A DNA stretch of 9,676 nt from Porphyromonas sp. (lineage in GTDB: Bacteria > Bacteroidota > Bacteroidia > Bacteroidales > Porphyromonadaceae), in contig JASBZJ010000065.1 in the NCBI GenBank assembly GCA_029983495.1, positions 1 through 9,676 of the forward strand, written 5' to 3'. Under the pieces are notes generated by a model that was not told the DNA's origin, searched no databases, and saw nothing but the letters and a program-made list of their open reading frames with translations. A program made the position numbers and the translations under genes. Position 1 is the first letter of the stretch, and the number at the start of each line of letters is the position of its first letter. Shown one piece after another: positions 1 through 6,892 of the stretch.

Positions 1-148
1 TTAGGGTGAAACAATTATATAGTTGAGCCGAGCAAGGACGATTATTTTATGGATTCTGTTGTTACAGTACGTTGCTAATATAGTTATTTAAGCAGAGTAT
101 TGGTTACTTGTTGTTGTAAAACTGTGCTTGTTGTGTTATTAGTTGGGT

Positions 149-1798
149 TTATGATTGTTTTGCATCAATTATTTTTAGGAGCAACTGAGGGAAATGTTCG
201 GCTTGTATAGGTTGTGTTTGTAACTTTTGTAGCGTTACATACAAATTGGGAGCTATGGCTTTCATTTTGGGGGATATATATACGAGGAATGGTATTCGAT
301 GTAGCTCTTGTTGCGAGTAGTTTACCATTAAATAGCCATCACCATTCCAACGTAAACCCACATCACCCATAATAAACATAAGTACGGGTTCGTTTTTTAC
401 GTTTTCGATAATCCGATTAATTCGGTCGTCCTCGGAATAAATCACATTAAGGTATTGAGCAAACTCGTCGATTTTACTAACATTTACAAGAGAATCTTCT
501 TTTACTTCATTATAGGTATAAGCCTTTGTGTACGATTGTTCCCAAAGGTTTGCTGCTGCTCCTTCGAAGTGTACCATAGTAAAGGTTTTGTTTGCTGTAT
601 TTATAGCCCTAGGGAAGTGCTCAACTAGCATTTCGTCTTTGCCGAAACCATAGGTTGTAAAGTTTGCCCATCCTGTTCGTAAGTTGGTGTAGAACGAACT
701 ATCGCATTGGTTGGCAAGAGAAACATGGTGCTTTTGCCAATAGTCGTATTTGGGGTAATTCGAAAGCCATAAGCTTTTGTAATGAGCCTTGCTAAGAATT
801 GAGGAAAGAGCTATGCGTGTGTTGACTGTATTGGTTGGTAGCGATAACCTTGCCAGTAAGGTTTCGTATTGGTCTACTGTGTTGTTATATACCGAGTCGT
901 AACGTATTATATCCCCTGTGTCAATTAGTTTATCGAGCTTCGGCGTGGTTGTATATGGTGTATTATAACAATGCATGTAATGGAGGTCGATTAGTGGTAG
1001 GTATAGCACTATTATATGTTGAGGAAAGCTTTGTTGTGGAAGTGCGGTGTTAAGCGAGCTTGCTTCAATAAATTGCACTCCTTGTGCAGACCTTGTTTTT
1101 TCCCGTTTTAAAGCCATGTTCGATACAACTATGCGTTCGGGTGTAGTTATTCCTCCATATAGGTATTTGTTTTGCTTATATGCTTTAGTGATCCATGCAA
1201 TATGCACTACTGCAAGCATAATTACGATGATGCTAAGGCCTATAAAGGCTGTATTGGGGTTTATAGGTCTTGTTTTTATGTGTATAGGCTGTTTGTTACA
1301 TTGTTTAGTAATGGCTTTAGCGATTCTCGTTACTATAAGGGGTAGTGTTATAGATACTGCCAATAGTAGTAGTATCCAAAGGGCATCCGTCCATAGCTGT
1401 AACAAAGGTTGCCCCATTGTTTGTAAAAACTCCGTAGCTTCCCTTTTGTTTGTTCCAAACAGAGGCATAGCTAATGATTCGCTAAAAGGGTAGCTATAAG
1501 TATTTATTAGGTAGCAGTCGGTAAAATAACAAAGTAAATAAACTCCAATTTGTAACCCCACTAACACCTTCCGTAACCAGCGCACGGGGATAAAGGCAAC
1601 AATTATCACCCCCACAAGTGCCCAGCTCGCCGAATCTAAAATATATATAGGGGTTATTTTTGCCCACTCTTCCCCAGCATAAGGCATTATTCTATATTGG
1701 TTGAACATCAGAATTGAAAACAGAAATAGGAATAACCATGCATACCGAATGATGCGTTTACCTACAGCTCGGAAGTATTTATTTCGTTTATTCTCCAT
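149..1798 (-). CDS. Degenerate phosphoethanolamine-transferase-like membrane protein (probable pseudoenzyme)
   Basis: This 549-residue protein has five predicted membrane helices (roughly residues 17-33, 53-70, 78-97, 134-157, 184-204) followed by a soluble domain from about 258 to the end, the plan of EptA-type lipid phosphoethanolamine transferases. It aligns without difficulty to its upstream neighbour: HCY at 276-278, the downstream TPKLDKL, and RIPFLVYIS at 501-509 match HCY, TPHIDSL and RIPFFVYMS. The catalytic positions do not match. The metal-ligand Glu of the GES motif is Pro268, the nucleophilic Thr is Gln310, the substrate-site His is Ala415, the DH pair is Asp479-Val480, and the later His is Gln496. 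Only the Asp survives. The reading frame is intact over its whole length, so this is a degenerate but maintained protein rather than a broken gene. It lies 49 bp downstream of the paralogue and is probably cotranscribed with it. A non-catalytic partner or glycan/lipid-binding role is inference. The ATG gives a charged N-terminus before the first helix. Confidence 0.85.
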   Translation of the reverse strand: MENKRNKYFRAVGKRIIRYAWLFLFLFSILMFNQYRIMPYAGEEWAKITPIYILDSASWALVGVIIVAFIPVRWLRKVLVGLQIGVYLLCYFTDCYLINTYSYPFSESLAMPLFGTNKREATEFLQTMGQPLLQLWTDALWILLLLAVSITLPLIVTRIAKAITKQCNKQPIHIKTRPINPNTAFIGLSIIVIMLAVVHIAWITKAYKQNKYLYGGITTPERIVVSNMALKREKTRSAQGVQFIEASSLNTALPQQSFPQHIIVLYLPLIDLHYMHCYNTPYTTTPKLDKLIDTGDIIRYDSVYNNTVDQYETLLARLSLPTNTVNTRIALSSILSKAHYKSLWLSNYPKYDYWQKHHVSLANQCDSSFYTNLRTGWANFTTYGFGKDEMLVEHFPRAINTANKTFTMVHFEGAAANLWEQSYTKAYTYNEVKEDSLVNVSKIDEFAQYLNVIYSEDDRINRIIENVKNEPVLMFIMGDVGLRWNGDGYLMVNYSQQELHRIPFLVYISPKMKAIAPNLYVTLQKLQTQPIQAEHFPQLLLKIIDAKQS

Positions 1799-1847
1799 TT
1801 TATATTGTGGGACACTAATGTTTCTTTTTAGGGGTGGTACTTAAAGT

Positions 1848-3638
1848 TTAATGTTTCCGGAGGGATAGAGTATTATTCCGCAGGGTATCTTCTGGCATAA
1901 TAATAATTTTGCCATTATTTGGTATTTTGCGTGGTAAAGGCTCGTTATAAGCTTTGTTCCATATAGCGTGTTTGGGGTCGTCCCAATTCGTTTTTATTCC
2001 TAGTAAATCAATTAATGAATGCGAAAGCCCGTCCGAAACAAAAGGAGTATTAGGGTTAAGGTTTCTCACTTTTTGAGCAACGTCGGGGTTTTCTTTTTCA
2101 AATTGCTTACTCATGTACACAAAAAAAGGTATTCGTAGGCCTGTATAGTGGGGGTTATGGTGGAAGTGGTTAGGTTTGTTGGGGTCATCGAACCGCGAAA
2201 TACCATGATCCGAGAGATAAATAATAATCGAAGAACTATTACTGTAATGTTTAATAACTTCGCTAACGATCCAATCGTTGTACAGAATCGAATTCATATA
2301 CTCAGCTGTGATTTGCCTATCCTGCGGTTTTAATCTACTTTCGTTAATATCGTTAGCGTTGTAAACATTCCACTTTTTGGGGTATCGTTCGGTATAGATT
2401 GAATGATTCCCTTGGAGGTGAACAATTTCGAACAAGTTTTTTCCATCAATAGGGGTGTGTTTCAACTGAGGGAATAGATATTCATCGTAATTTTCATCGG
2501 GATCTGTTTCGAGCCGTTTCAGGTTATTGTCGGTTAAAACAAAGTATTTTTCTTGGCAAGTATTGTAAATACTTTCGATGTACGAAACCCATACGCTCGA
2601 AGGCTCCTGGTTACTACACCAGTAGGTGTAGTAGCCTACTTTATTAAAAAATAATGGCAATGTGGGGTAGTCGTACCACTCCTGCCCTTTCAATTCTTGT
2701 TCACGCGTAATATAGGTAAGCATAAGTGCGATAGCTTTATTGGTATTAAAGAAAGCTGATGCAACGTGCGTGTAGGGAATAAGTTGTTTAGTAGCAATAA
2801 GCGAATCGATATGGGGTGTATTTTGTAGCGGATACCCATAGCAGTGCATATCAAGGGGGCGTAGCGATTCGCCAATTATTAAAACAACATTGTGGGGAGG
2901 GCGTAGGGGTTGTTCGTTGATAGCTATTTTAAACTCTTGGAACTTTTTGGCGATTCGTTCTTTATCATCTTTTTGTTTGATTATATCTTTTGAAAGACTG
3001 TAAAAACGTTCGTTGGTCGAAAGAAAGAAGTATTTTTCGGATAAGTAGGATGGTATTTTTGAGTATAAATTGCGTTGCACAGCAAACGAAAATATGATAA
3101 AGGCAAGTATGGGTGTGCAGTAGCTTATTATATGTATAATTCCGTGTTTTTTATGGATTAATGATATAACAATAAATGTAATTAGCATACAGCCTAAAAT
3201 GTAAGCAAGGCTAAGTAGCACGTTGTTTAATGTAATACCTCGAACCATAAATTGTGTTTGGATCTCGGCTGCGTTACCATTGTTATATTGTAGTATAATA
3301 GTAGGCGAAATAAGCCCTCCTCCACATTTAATTAAGTGGAACTGATAAATAAACAATAACGAGAATAGGAGGGCAATGAAAGCCGATATAATTCTCCGAA
3401 CAACTCGTTTTTCGAAAAATGTGGGAAGAAGCGAGCATACAAATACGAGCGGTAATATACCTATTAGGTAATGTAGCAGGGTGCCTTGATAATTTGTTGC
3501 CCACTTAGGGATTGAAATGCCTTCAACAGTTAGAAGAAGAATTAAGAAAACGCCAAGCCAAGGTTCGTGCCAAAAACGAAAAATAATACGATGTACAAAG
3601 TTTTTAACCCGTTCGTTATTAGTTGAATGAGCTTTCAT
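1848..3638 (-). CDS. Phosphoethanolamine transferase-like membrane enzyme (sulfatase/alkaline phosphatase fold)
   Basis: This 596-residue inner-membrane protein has about five helices (near residues 26-44, 55-73, 82-104, 136-161, 167-187) and a large periplasmic domain from about 248. The domain carries the signatures of the EptA/EptC/LtaS group: VVLIIGES with metal ligand Glu257, a Thr299 nucleophile in NTNKA, HLQGNH with His407 and His412 in front of an RYP motif, LSDHG with Asp477-His478, and a His-rich stretch at 491-497 before RIPFFVYMS. EYMNSILYND at 446-455 matches the conserved YxNxxLYxD region. Family members move phosphoethanolamine (or glycerol phosphate) from a phospholipid to lipid A, core sugars or other surface glycans; the acceptor here cannot be read from sequence. 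It is the first gene of a two-gene minus-strand unit, with a -7 element about 30 bp upstream of its ATG. The exact subfamily is unassigned, so no symbol is given. Confidence 0.88.
   Translation of the reverse strand: MKAHSTNNERVKNFVHRIIFRFWHEPWLGVFLILLLTVEGISIPKWATNYQGTLLHYLIGILPLVFVCSLLPTFFEKRVVRRIISAFIALLFSLLFIYQFHLIKCGGGLISPTIILQYNNGNAAEIQTQFMVRGITLNNVLLSLAYILGCMLITFIVISLIHKKHGIIHIISYCTPILAFIIFSFAVQRNLYSKIPSYLSEKYFFLSTNERFYSLSKDIIKQKDDKERIAKKFQEFKIAINEQPLRPPHNVVLIIGESLRPLDMHCYGYPLQNTPHIDSLIATKQLIPYTHVASAFFNTNKAIALMLTYITREQELKGQEWYDYPTLPLFFNKVGYYTYWCSNQEPSSVWVSYIESIYNTCQEKYFVLTDNNLKRLETDPDENYDEYLFPQLKHTPIDGKNLFEIVHLQGNHSIYTERYPKKWNVYNANDINESRLKPQDRQITAEYMNSILYNDWIVSEVIKHYSNSSSIIIYLSDHGISRFDDPNKPNHFHHNPHYTGLRIPFFVYMSKQFEKENPDVAQKVRNLNPNTPFVSDGLSHSLIDLLGIKTNWDDPKHAIWNKAYNEPLPRKIPNNGKIIIMPEDTLRNNTLSLRKH
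2609..2636. repeat. Near-perfect intragenic inverted repeat
   Basis: Two 12-base arms (2609-2620 and 2625-2636) flank a 4-base spacer (agta). Eleven of the twelve positions are Watson-Crick complementary and one is a G-T wobble. The element sits inside the transferase gene 1848-3638, over the codons for residues around 336-343 (GYYTYWCS), so it may simply reflect codon choice. In RNA it would form a strong compact hairpin. No T-run follows on either strand, so it does not look like a terminator. Confidence 0.6.
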
Positions 3639-3667
3639 TATGTGGGTAAGTTATGTTTAAACGACTG

Positions 3668-3675
3668 CAAAGGTA
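3668..3675 (-). promoter_or_regulatory. Bacteroidota-type -7 element for the transferase pair
   Basis: Read on the minus strand, the sequence is TACCTTTG followed by CA, an exact match to the Bacteroidota sigma -7 consensus TAnnTTTG. It ends 29 bp before the ATG of the 596-residue transferase, which would give a short 5' leader of about 20-25 nt. I see no clear TTG-type -33 element at the usual distance, so the call rests on the -7 match and position. Confidence 0.55.
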
Positions 3676-3710
3676 AAGGTTTTTGGACAGTGGTGATATA
3701 ATGTGAGACC

Positions 3711-3730
3711 CATTGAAATGCAATTCATTG
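3711..3730. promoter_or_regulatory. Imperfect palindrome, possible operator
   Basis: The 20-base sequence CATTGAAATGCAATTCATTG is symmetrical at 8 of 10 base-pair positions. It lies about 35 bp upstream of the -7 element of the minus-strand transferase gene, a place where an activator or repressor could bind. There is no second copy in the window to support it, so it may be chance in AT-rich DNA. Confidence 0.2.
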
Positions 3731-3815
3731 CTTCCCCTCACTTTTATCTATGTTTTTTATTTGTTCTGTTCTTTGTGTACTTCCATTTCTTTTTTTGAAA
3801 TCATTCTTTTTTCTA

Positions 3816-3867
3816 CATTAATCTAAATTGGCAATTCCATTAATCTAAAAATAGAATTAGATTGATG
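3816..3867. repeat. Three-copy 11-12 bp repeat: two direct copies and one inverted
   Basis: CATTAATCTAAA occurs at 3816-3827 and again, identically, at 3838-3849, a spacing of 22 bp or about two helical turns. TTAGATTGATG at 3857-3867 is the inverted counterpart with a single G-T wobble. The second direct copy and the inverted copy form an 11-bp stem around an 8-base loop; the first copy can pair with the same arm instead, extending to TA at 3814-3815. It could be a multi-site operator or competing hairpins. It lies about 80 bp upstream of the -7 element of the amidotransferase gene, so it would be outside that transcript if that element is the only promoter. Confidence 0.5.
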
Positions 3868-3946
3868 TAAAAGGGAAGCCGAAAGGAAAAACTAGAACTA
3901 CTCTGTTCGAAATTTACACACGATAGCTTCAACGGTTTCAAAGTGC

Positions 3947-3954
3947 TACCTTTG
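3947..3954 (+). promoter_or_regulatory. Bacteroidota-type -7 element for the amidotransferase/kinase pair
   Basis: TACCTTTG matches the TAnnTTTG consensus exactly and uses the same octamer as the divergent transferase promoter. It ends 45 bp before the amidotransferase ATG, giving a predicted leader of roughly 40 nt. A recognisable -33 TTG is not evident at the expected spacing. Confidence 0.5.
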
Positions 3955-3999
3955 TAGTACGGTTTAGACATGTTAATTAGTGGATGAAAAGTAGTAAGT

Positions 4000-4626
4000 A
4001 TGGTAAAGGTTGCTGTAATTGATTGTAAGGATTCATTTGTGTACAACTTGGTGGAATTGCTGAGGCATTTTTCTAATTGTCAGTTCGAAGTGTGGGATTA
4101 TACTAGGCTTGCTTCCGATTCCGAACAGACAGTATTGCATGCGCAATTCGATGGGTTACTACTTTCGCCAGGACCAGGTATCCCTGAGGAGTACCCCATG
4201 CTGAAAAATGTAATACGCCAAAGCGAGGGAAAGCATTCTATTTTAGGAGTATGTTTGGGGATGCAACTTATAAACTGGGTCTACGGAGGCAAGCTTAAAC
4301 AGATTGTTTTGCCTCGCCATGGGTCGCAGGATAGGCTAACCTTAGTAAAGGCTAATAGTCTTCTTAATGGAATTGGCGAAGCCGATACTATAGGTCGATA
4401 CCATTCGTGGGCGGTTGATGCGAACTCTTTACCTGAAGAACTGGAAATAACGGCACTAGCCCAAAGCGACTGCGAACCTATGGCTTTGAGGCACAAATGT
4501 GAACCTTTTTTTGCTGTTCAGTTTCACCCCGAAAGTTATCTCTCAACTCAGCGTAGTTTGTATATCAGTAATTGGTTACAAACAGTTGAGGTTTTAAAGG
4601 CTAAAAACGAGCGTTATGGCAGTTGA
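4000..4626 (+). CDS. pabA: Class I glutamine amidotransferase, PabA/TrpG type
   Basis: This 208-residue cytoplasmic protein would release ammonia from glutamine for a partner chorismate-using synthase, producing 4-amino-4-deoxychorismate (folate) or anthranilate (tryptophan). It has the complete class I triad: nucleophile Cys85 in GVCLGMQ, and His176 and Glu178 in FHPES. The VIDCKDSFVYNL start, the SPGPG oxyanion loop at 56-60 and RYHSW at 133-137 are typical of PabA/TrpG. Length is as expected for a stand-alone subunit. No trp gene or synthase large subunit is adjacent, which favours PabA over TrpG, but the two cannot be separated reliably by sequence alone and some organisms share one subunit. 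It is the first gene after a -7 element, and its last 11 bases overlap the downstream sensor kinase gene, implying cotranscription and possible translational coupling. Confidence 0.88.
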   Translation: MVKVAVIDCKDSFVYNLVELLRHFSNCQFEVWDYTRLASDSEQTVLHAQFDGLLLSPGPGIPEEYPMLKNVIRQSEGKHSILGVCLGMQLINWVYGGKLKQIVLPRHGSQDRLTLVKANSLLNGIGEADTIGRYHSWAVDANSLPEELEITALAQSDCEPMALRHKCEPFFAVQFHPESYLSTQRSLYISNWLQTVEVLKAKNERYGS

Positions 4627-5788
4627 TAGGCAACGTTATAGAGTGTGGATAAATATTATTGCCACACTATCGACCCTTATTGTTGCAGTGTTGCCCATTT
4701 TAGTTTCGCAACACATTCACCGAAGCATGGTACACGAGGAAAAAACGAAAATGAAACTTTGGGCAGCAGCAACTGAAGCGTTGGGGGGAGAAAATGAGGA
4801 TGCTCCTATTAATGTAATATTGCAAATTGTAAGTAGTAATACTACAATACCTGTTATACTAGTAAACGATAACGATTCGATTGTTGCCTTTAACAATATA
4901 TCCATTAAGCCAACCCTCGATACGGTTCGCTATTTACAGCAATTGCGAAAAAGTTTTGGCAATCATTATGCCCCGTTGCCCATTGATTTAGGAGGAGGGA
5001 ATAAGCAATTGTTGTATTACGATGATAGTTCTACCCTGCGCGAGTTGTATATATTTCCACTAATACAGCTTCCTATTTTTCTGTTTTTTCTTATAGTTGT
5101 GGCTTTAGCTTGGCATTTGGCGAACAAAAATGGTCAAAACCAGCTATGGATTGGGCTATCGAAGGAAACTGCACATCAATTGGGAACGCCTATTTCGTCG
5201 CTAATTGCTTGGATTGAGCTACTTCGCGAAACCGATTCCGATAGTACAATGCTCGATGAGATGCGTAAGGACGTTGCTAGACTCGAAACAATTAGTCATC
5301 GTTTTCAGAAGTTCGGAGCCGACCCAACCTTAAGCACGCACGATATTGTTCCTCTAATTAATGGTACCTTGCAGTACTTAGAGCGACGAATAAGTAAGGG
5401 TGTAACTGTATTCACAAATATTCCTCGTGGTCCGATCTATATTAAAACAAATGAAGATTTGTTTAGTTGGGTTATTGAAAACTTAGTGAAGAACGCTGTT
5501 GATGCTATGGATGGTAAAGGACAAATAACATTGACAGTGCAGGTACGAAATAAAAGTGTTTACATCGATATAAGCGATACAGGAAAAGGTGTTTCGCGGC
5601 AGAATAGGCATAAGATTTTTCGCCCAGGTTTTAGTACAAAGAAAAAAGGCTGGGGGCTGGGTTTATCGCTTGCTCGCCGTATTGTTAATAACTACCACAA
5701 GGGTAAGTTAATATTACTTCGTTCGGAGCCTATGTTAGGAACAACATTCCGCATTAAACTACCCCTCTGTAGTGGAATGCGAATTTAA
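4616..5788 (+). CDS. Membrane sensor histidine kinase
   Basis: This 390-residue protein has one helix at about 11-31, an extracytoplasmic segment at about 32-148 that matches no domain I recognise, and a second helix at about 149-168. A kinase core follows immediately, with no HAMP-like linker evident. The H-box ETAHQLGTP has phosphoacceptor His187. The ATPase domain has an N-box ENLVKNAVDAM with Asn293, G1 at DTGKG (321-325), an F-box FRPGFSTKKKG (336-345) and the G2 loop GWGLGL (345-350). The core is therefore complete and should autophosphorylate. No response regulator is encoded in the window, so its partner must lie elsewhere. The gene starts inside the end of the amidotransferase gene (ATG overlapping by 11 bp) and is followed by a probable terminator. 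The signal sensed is unknown. Confidence 0.9.
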   Translation: MAVDRQRYRVWINIIATLSTLIVAVLPILVSQHIHRSMVHEEKTKMKLWAAATEALGGENEDAPINVILQIVSSNTTIPVILVNDNDSIVAFNNISIKPTLDTVRYLQQLRKSFGNHYAPLPIDLGGGNKQLLYYDDSSTLRELYIFPLIQLPIFLFFLIVVALAWHLANKNGQNQLWIGLSKETAHQLGTPISSLIAWIELLRETDSDSTMLDEMRKDVARLETISHRFQKFGADPTLSTHDIVPLINGTLQYLERRISKGVTVFTNIPRGPIYIKTNEDLFSWVIENLVKNAVDAMDGKGQITLTVQVRNKSVYIDISDTGKGVSRQNRHKIFRPGFSTKKKGWGLGLSLARRIVNNYHKGKLILLRSEPMLGTTFRIKLPLCSGMRI

Positions 5789-5802
5789 TTGAAAGCTTTT
5801 TC

Positions 5803-5832
5803 GGAACCAAACTATCATGCGTTGGTTCTTTT
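5803..5832 (+). terminator. Probable intrinsic terminator after the histidine kinase
   Basis: GGAACCAA (5803-5810) can pair with TTGGTTCT (5822-5829), a stem of seven Watson-Crick pairs plus one G-T, around an 11-base loop. A short T-run (5829-5832) follows. It starts 14 bp after the kinase stop codon. The U-tract is short, so termination strength is uncertain. Confidence 0.5.
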
Positions 5833-5933
5833 ATAAGACGATCTTTGTATAGTACCTCATTTACAATATTACTTTTGTTGTTTGAACTTGGCGACCGCTT
5901 TTTTGCCTTGCTGGAAGTAAAGAAGTATATAAT

Positions 5934-6029
5934 ATGCCACGATTACGCAATGTAATTTCAGTTATAATCATGCTTTCAATCGTGCCTGCCATCTTGGTCA
6001 TAAGGTATGCGGTGATAAGGTTGTTATAG
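5934..6029 (+). CDS. Possible 31-residue single-helix membrane miniprotein
   Basis: An ATG at 5934 opens 31 codons ending in TAG at 6027-6029. The product begins with a basic patch (MPRLR), continues with a hydrophobic stretch (VISVIIMLSIVPAILVI) and ends with Arg residues, as in small single-pass membrane proteins. The ATG is preceded by purine-rich and A-rich sequence (GGAAGTAAAGAAG), as Bacteroidota starts often are. The same frame is open for 16 further codons upstream without another ATG, so a gene remnant is an alternative. AT-rich non-coding DNA can produce such an ORF by chance, hence the low confidence. No family is recognised. Confidence 0.22.
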   Translation: MPRLRNVISVIIMLSIVPAILVIRYAVIRLL

Positions 6030-6037
6030 CTAAGTTG

Positions 6038-6045
6038 TATCTTTG
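6038..6045 (+). promoter_or_regulatory. Bacteroidota-type -7 element for the rhomboid operon
   Basis: TATCTTTG, followed by CAAA, matches TAnnTTTG. It lies 98 bp upstream of the first rhomboid ATG, predicting a leader of about 90 nt that contains no gene I can support. A TTG at 6021-6023 is nearer than the usual -33 spacing, so the upstream element is uncertain. Confidence 0.5.
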
Positions 6046-6143
6046 CAAATGATTTCCTCACAAGGTGTGCTTCTTTGTTATAGGGAGGTATACTGTGTGT
6101 GGAACGGCTATAAAAGAATTAACTATAAGAAAATTACCATTGT

Positions 6144-6848
6144 ATGGCATTACATAGCACAAACCGTATTTCGCTACCGCCTGTAACCCTAAACCTTATT
6201 ATTATTAACGTGCTGTTTTGGTTAGCACAAATAGCTTTAGTAAGGGTTAATATCAACCTAACTGATATTTTTGGAATGCACTACTTCCAAGTCAGTAGCT
6301 TTAGGGTGTGGCAGCTAATAACATATGCTTTTTTACACGATACAAGTAACTTTGGACATGTGTTTTTTAATATGTTTGCCTTGTTTATGTTTGGTATTTC
6401 AATAGAACAATTATTTGGAGGTAAACGATTTTTGCTATACTATATAGTGTGTGCATTAGCGGCAGCATTAACGCAACAAATTGTTTGGGCAATCGATTTA
6501 ATGCCTATTGTTAACAGTGGTGCTGAAAGTATATCGCTAGCCGATGGTTTGTACCCTACAGCCACTATCCTTAATCGTTTTATAACTGTAGGTGCTTCGG
6601 GTGCGGTTTTTGGTATATTGTTGGCATTTGGGTGGTTCTTCCCGAATGCTGCTATTTTCCTTTTCTTTATTCCCATACCCATTAAAGCAAAATATTTTGT
6701 AGTGATATATGGTCTTATTGAGTTGCTTGCAGGAATAAGTTCATCGGGCGATGGTGTTGCTCATTTTGCTCATGTGGGGGGAATGATAGGTGGTTTGATA
6801 CTTATTTTACTATGGCGCAAATCGGTGCGTAAGCAACGTTCGATTTAA
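6144..6848 (+). CDS. Rhomboid family intramembrane serine protease (first of tandem pair)
   Basis: This 234-residue multi-helix membrane protein should cleave membrane-spanning helices within the bilayer. The catalytic Ser152 sits in GASGAVFG and the catalytic His210 in AHVGGMIGG. The second-helix motif HxxxN is present as His72 and Asn76, which line the oxyanion site in GlpG-type rhomboids. About six helices are expected, consistent with the basic rhomboid core and no added domains. A roughly 25-residue polar insertion (about 120-145) lies just before the active-site serine. The start is well fixed, because an in-frame TAA lies 16 bases upstream of the ATG. It leads a run of closely spaced plus-strand genes and is followed 44 bp later by a second rhomboid. 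Substrates are unknown. Confidence 0.92.
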   Translation: MALHSTNRISLPPVTLNLIIINVLFWLAQIALVRVNINLTDIFGMHYFQVSSFRVWQLITYAFLHDTSNFGHVFFNMFALFMFGISIEQLFGGKRFLLYYIVCALAAALTQQIVWAIDLMPIVNSGAESISLADGLYPTATILNRFITVGASGAVFGILLAFGWFFPNAAIFLFFIPIPIKAKYFVVIYGLIELLAGISSSGDGVAHFAHVGGMIGGLILILLWRKSVRKQRSI

Positions 6849-6892
6849 ATAGCATTAGCCCATAATAGGCTACGAGTTTAGTTATTGCAGTA

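Larger units (their letters stand above)
3639..3999. other. Divergent intergenic regulatory region
   Basis: This 361-bp stretch separates the minus-strand transferase pair from the plus-strand amidotransferase/kinase pair. No convincing gene is seen in it. It holds a -7 element facing each way, a T-rich tract around 3745-3815, a cluster of three related 11-12 bp elements at 3816-3867, and an imperfect palindrome at 3711-3730. It is therefore the likely control point for both gene pairs. Confidence 0.7.

Noticed and set aside
1..148. Possible gene end at the left edge (minus-strand TAA at 1-3)
   Set aside because: The frame is open for only 29 codons, has no ATG and shows no recognisable protein. 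No clear terminator hairpin is seen either, so this stretch is left unassigned.
835..1493. Plus-strand open frames of 72 and 148 codons (835-1053, 1047-1493)
   Set aside because: They are antisense to the degenerate transferase gene, which is supported by clear paralogy. Their products are Cys-rich, have no recognisable motif and are explained as shadows of a membrane-protein gene.
149..1798. Calling the left-hand transferase a pseudogene
   Set aside because: The frame is intact from ATG to stop with full domain layout; only active-site residues are lost. Pseudoenzyme fits better than pseudogene.
3840..4046. Minus-strand 68-codon frame upstream of the amidotransferase
   Set aside because: It overlaps the start of the amidotransferase gene and covers the promoter and repeat elements, and the predicted product shows no domain.
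5861..6061. Minus-strand 66-codon frame between kinase and rhomboid genes
   Set aside because: It has no recognisable motif or promoter, and it runs antisense to both the small plus-strand frame and the rhomboid -7 element. It remains a weak alternative for this gap.
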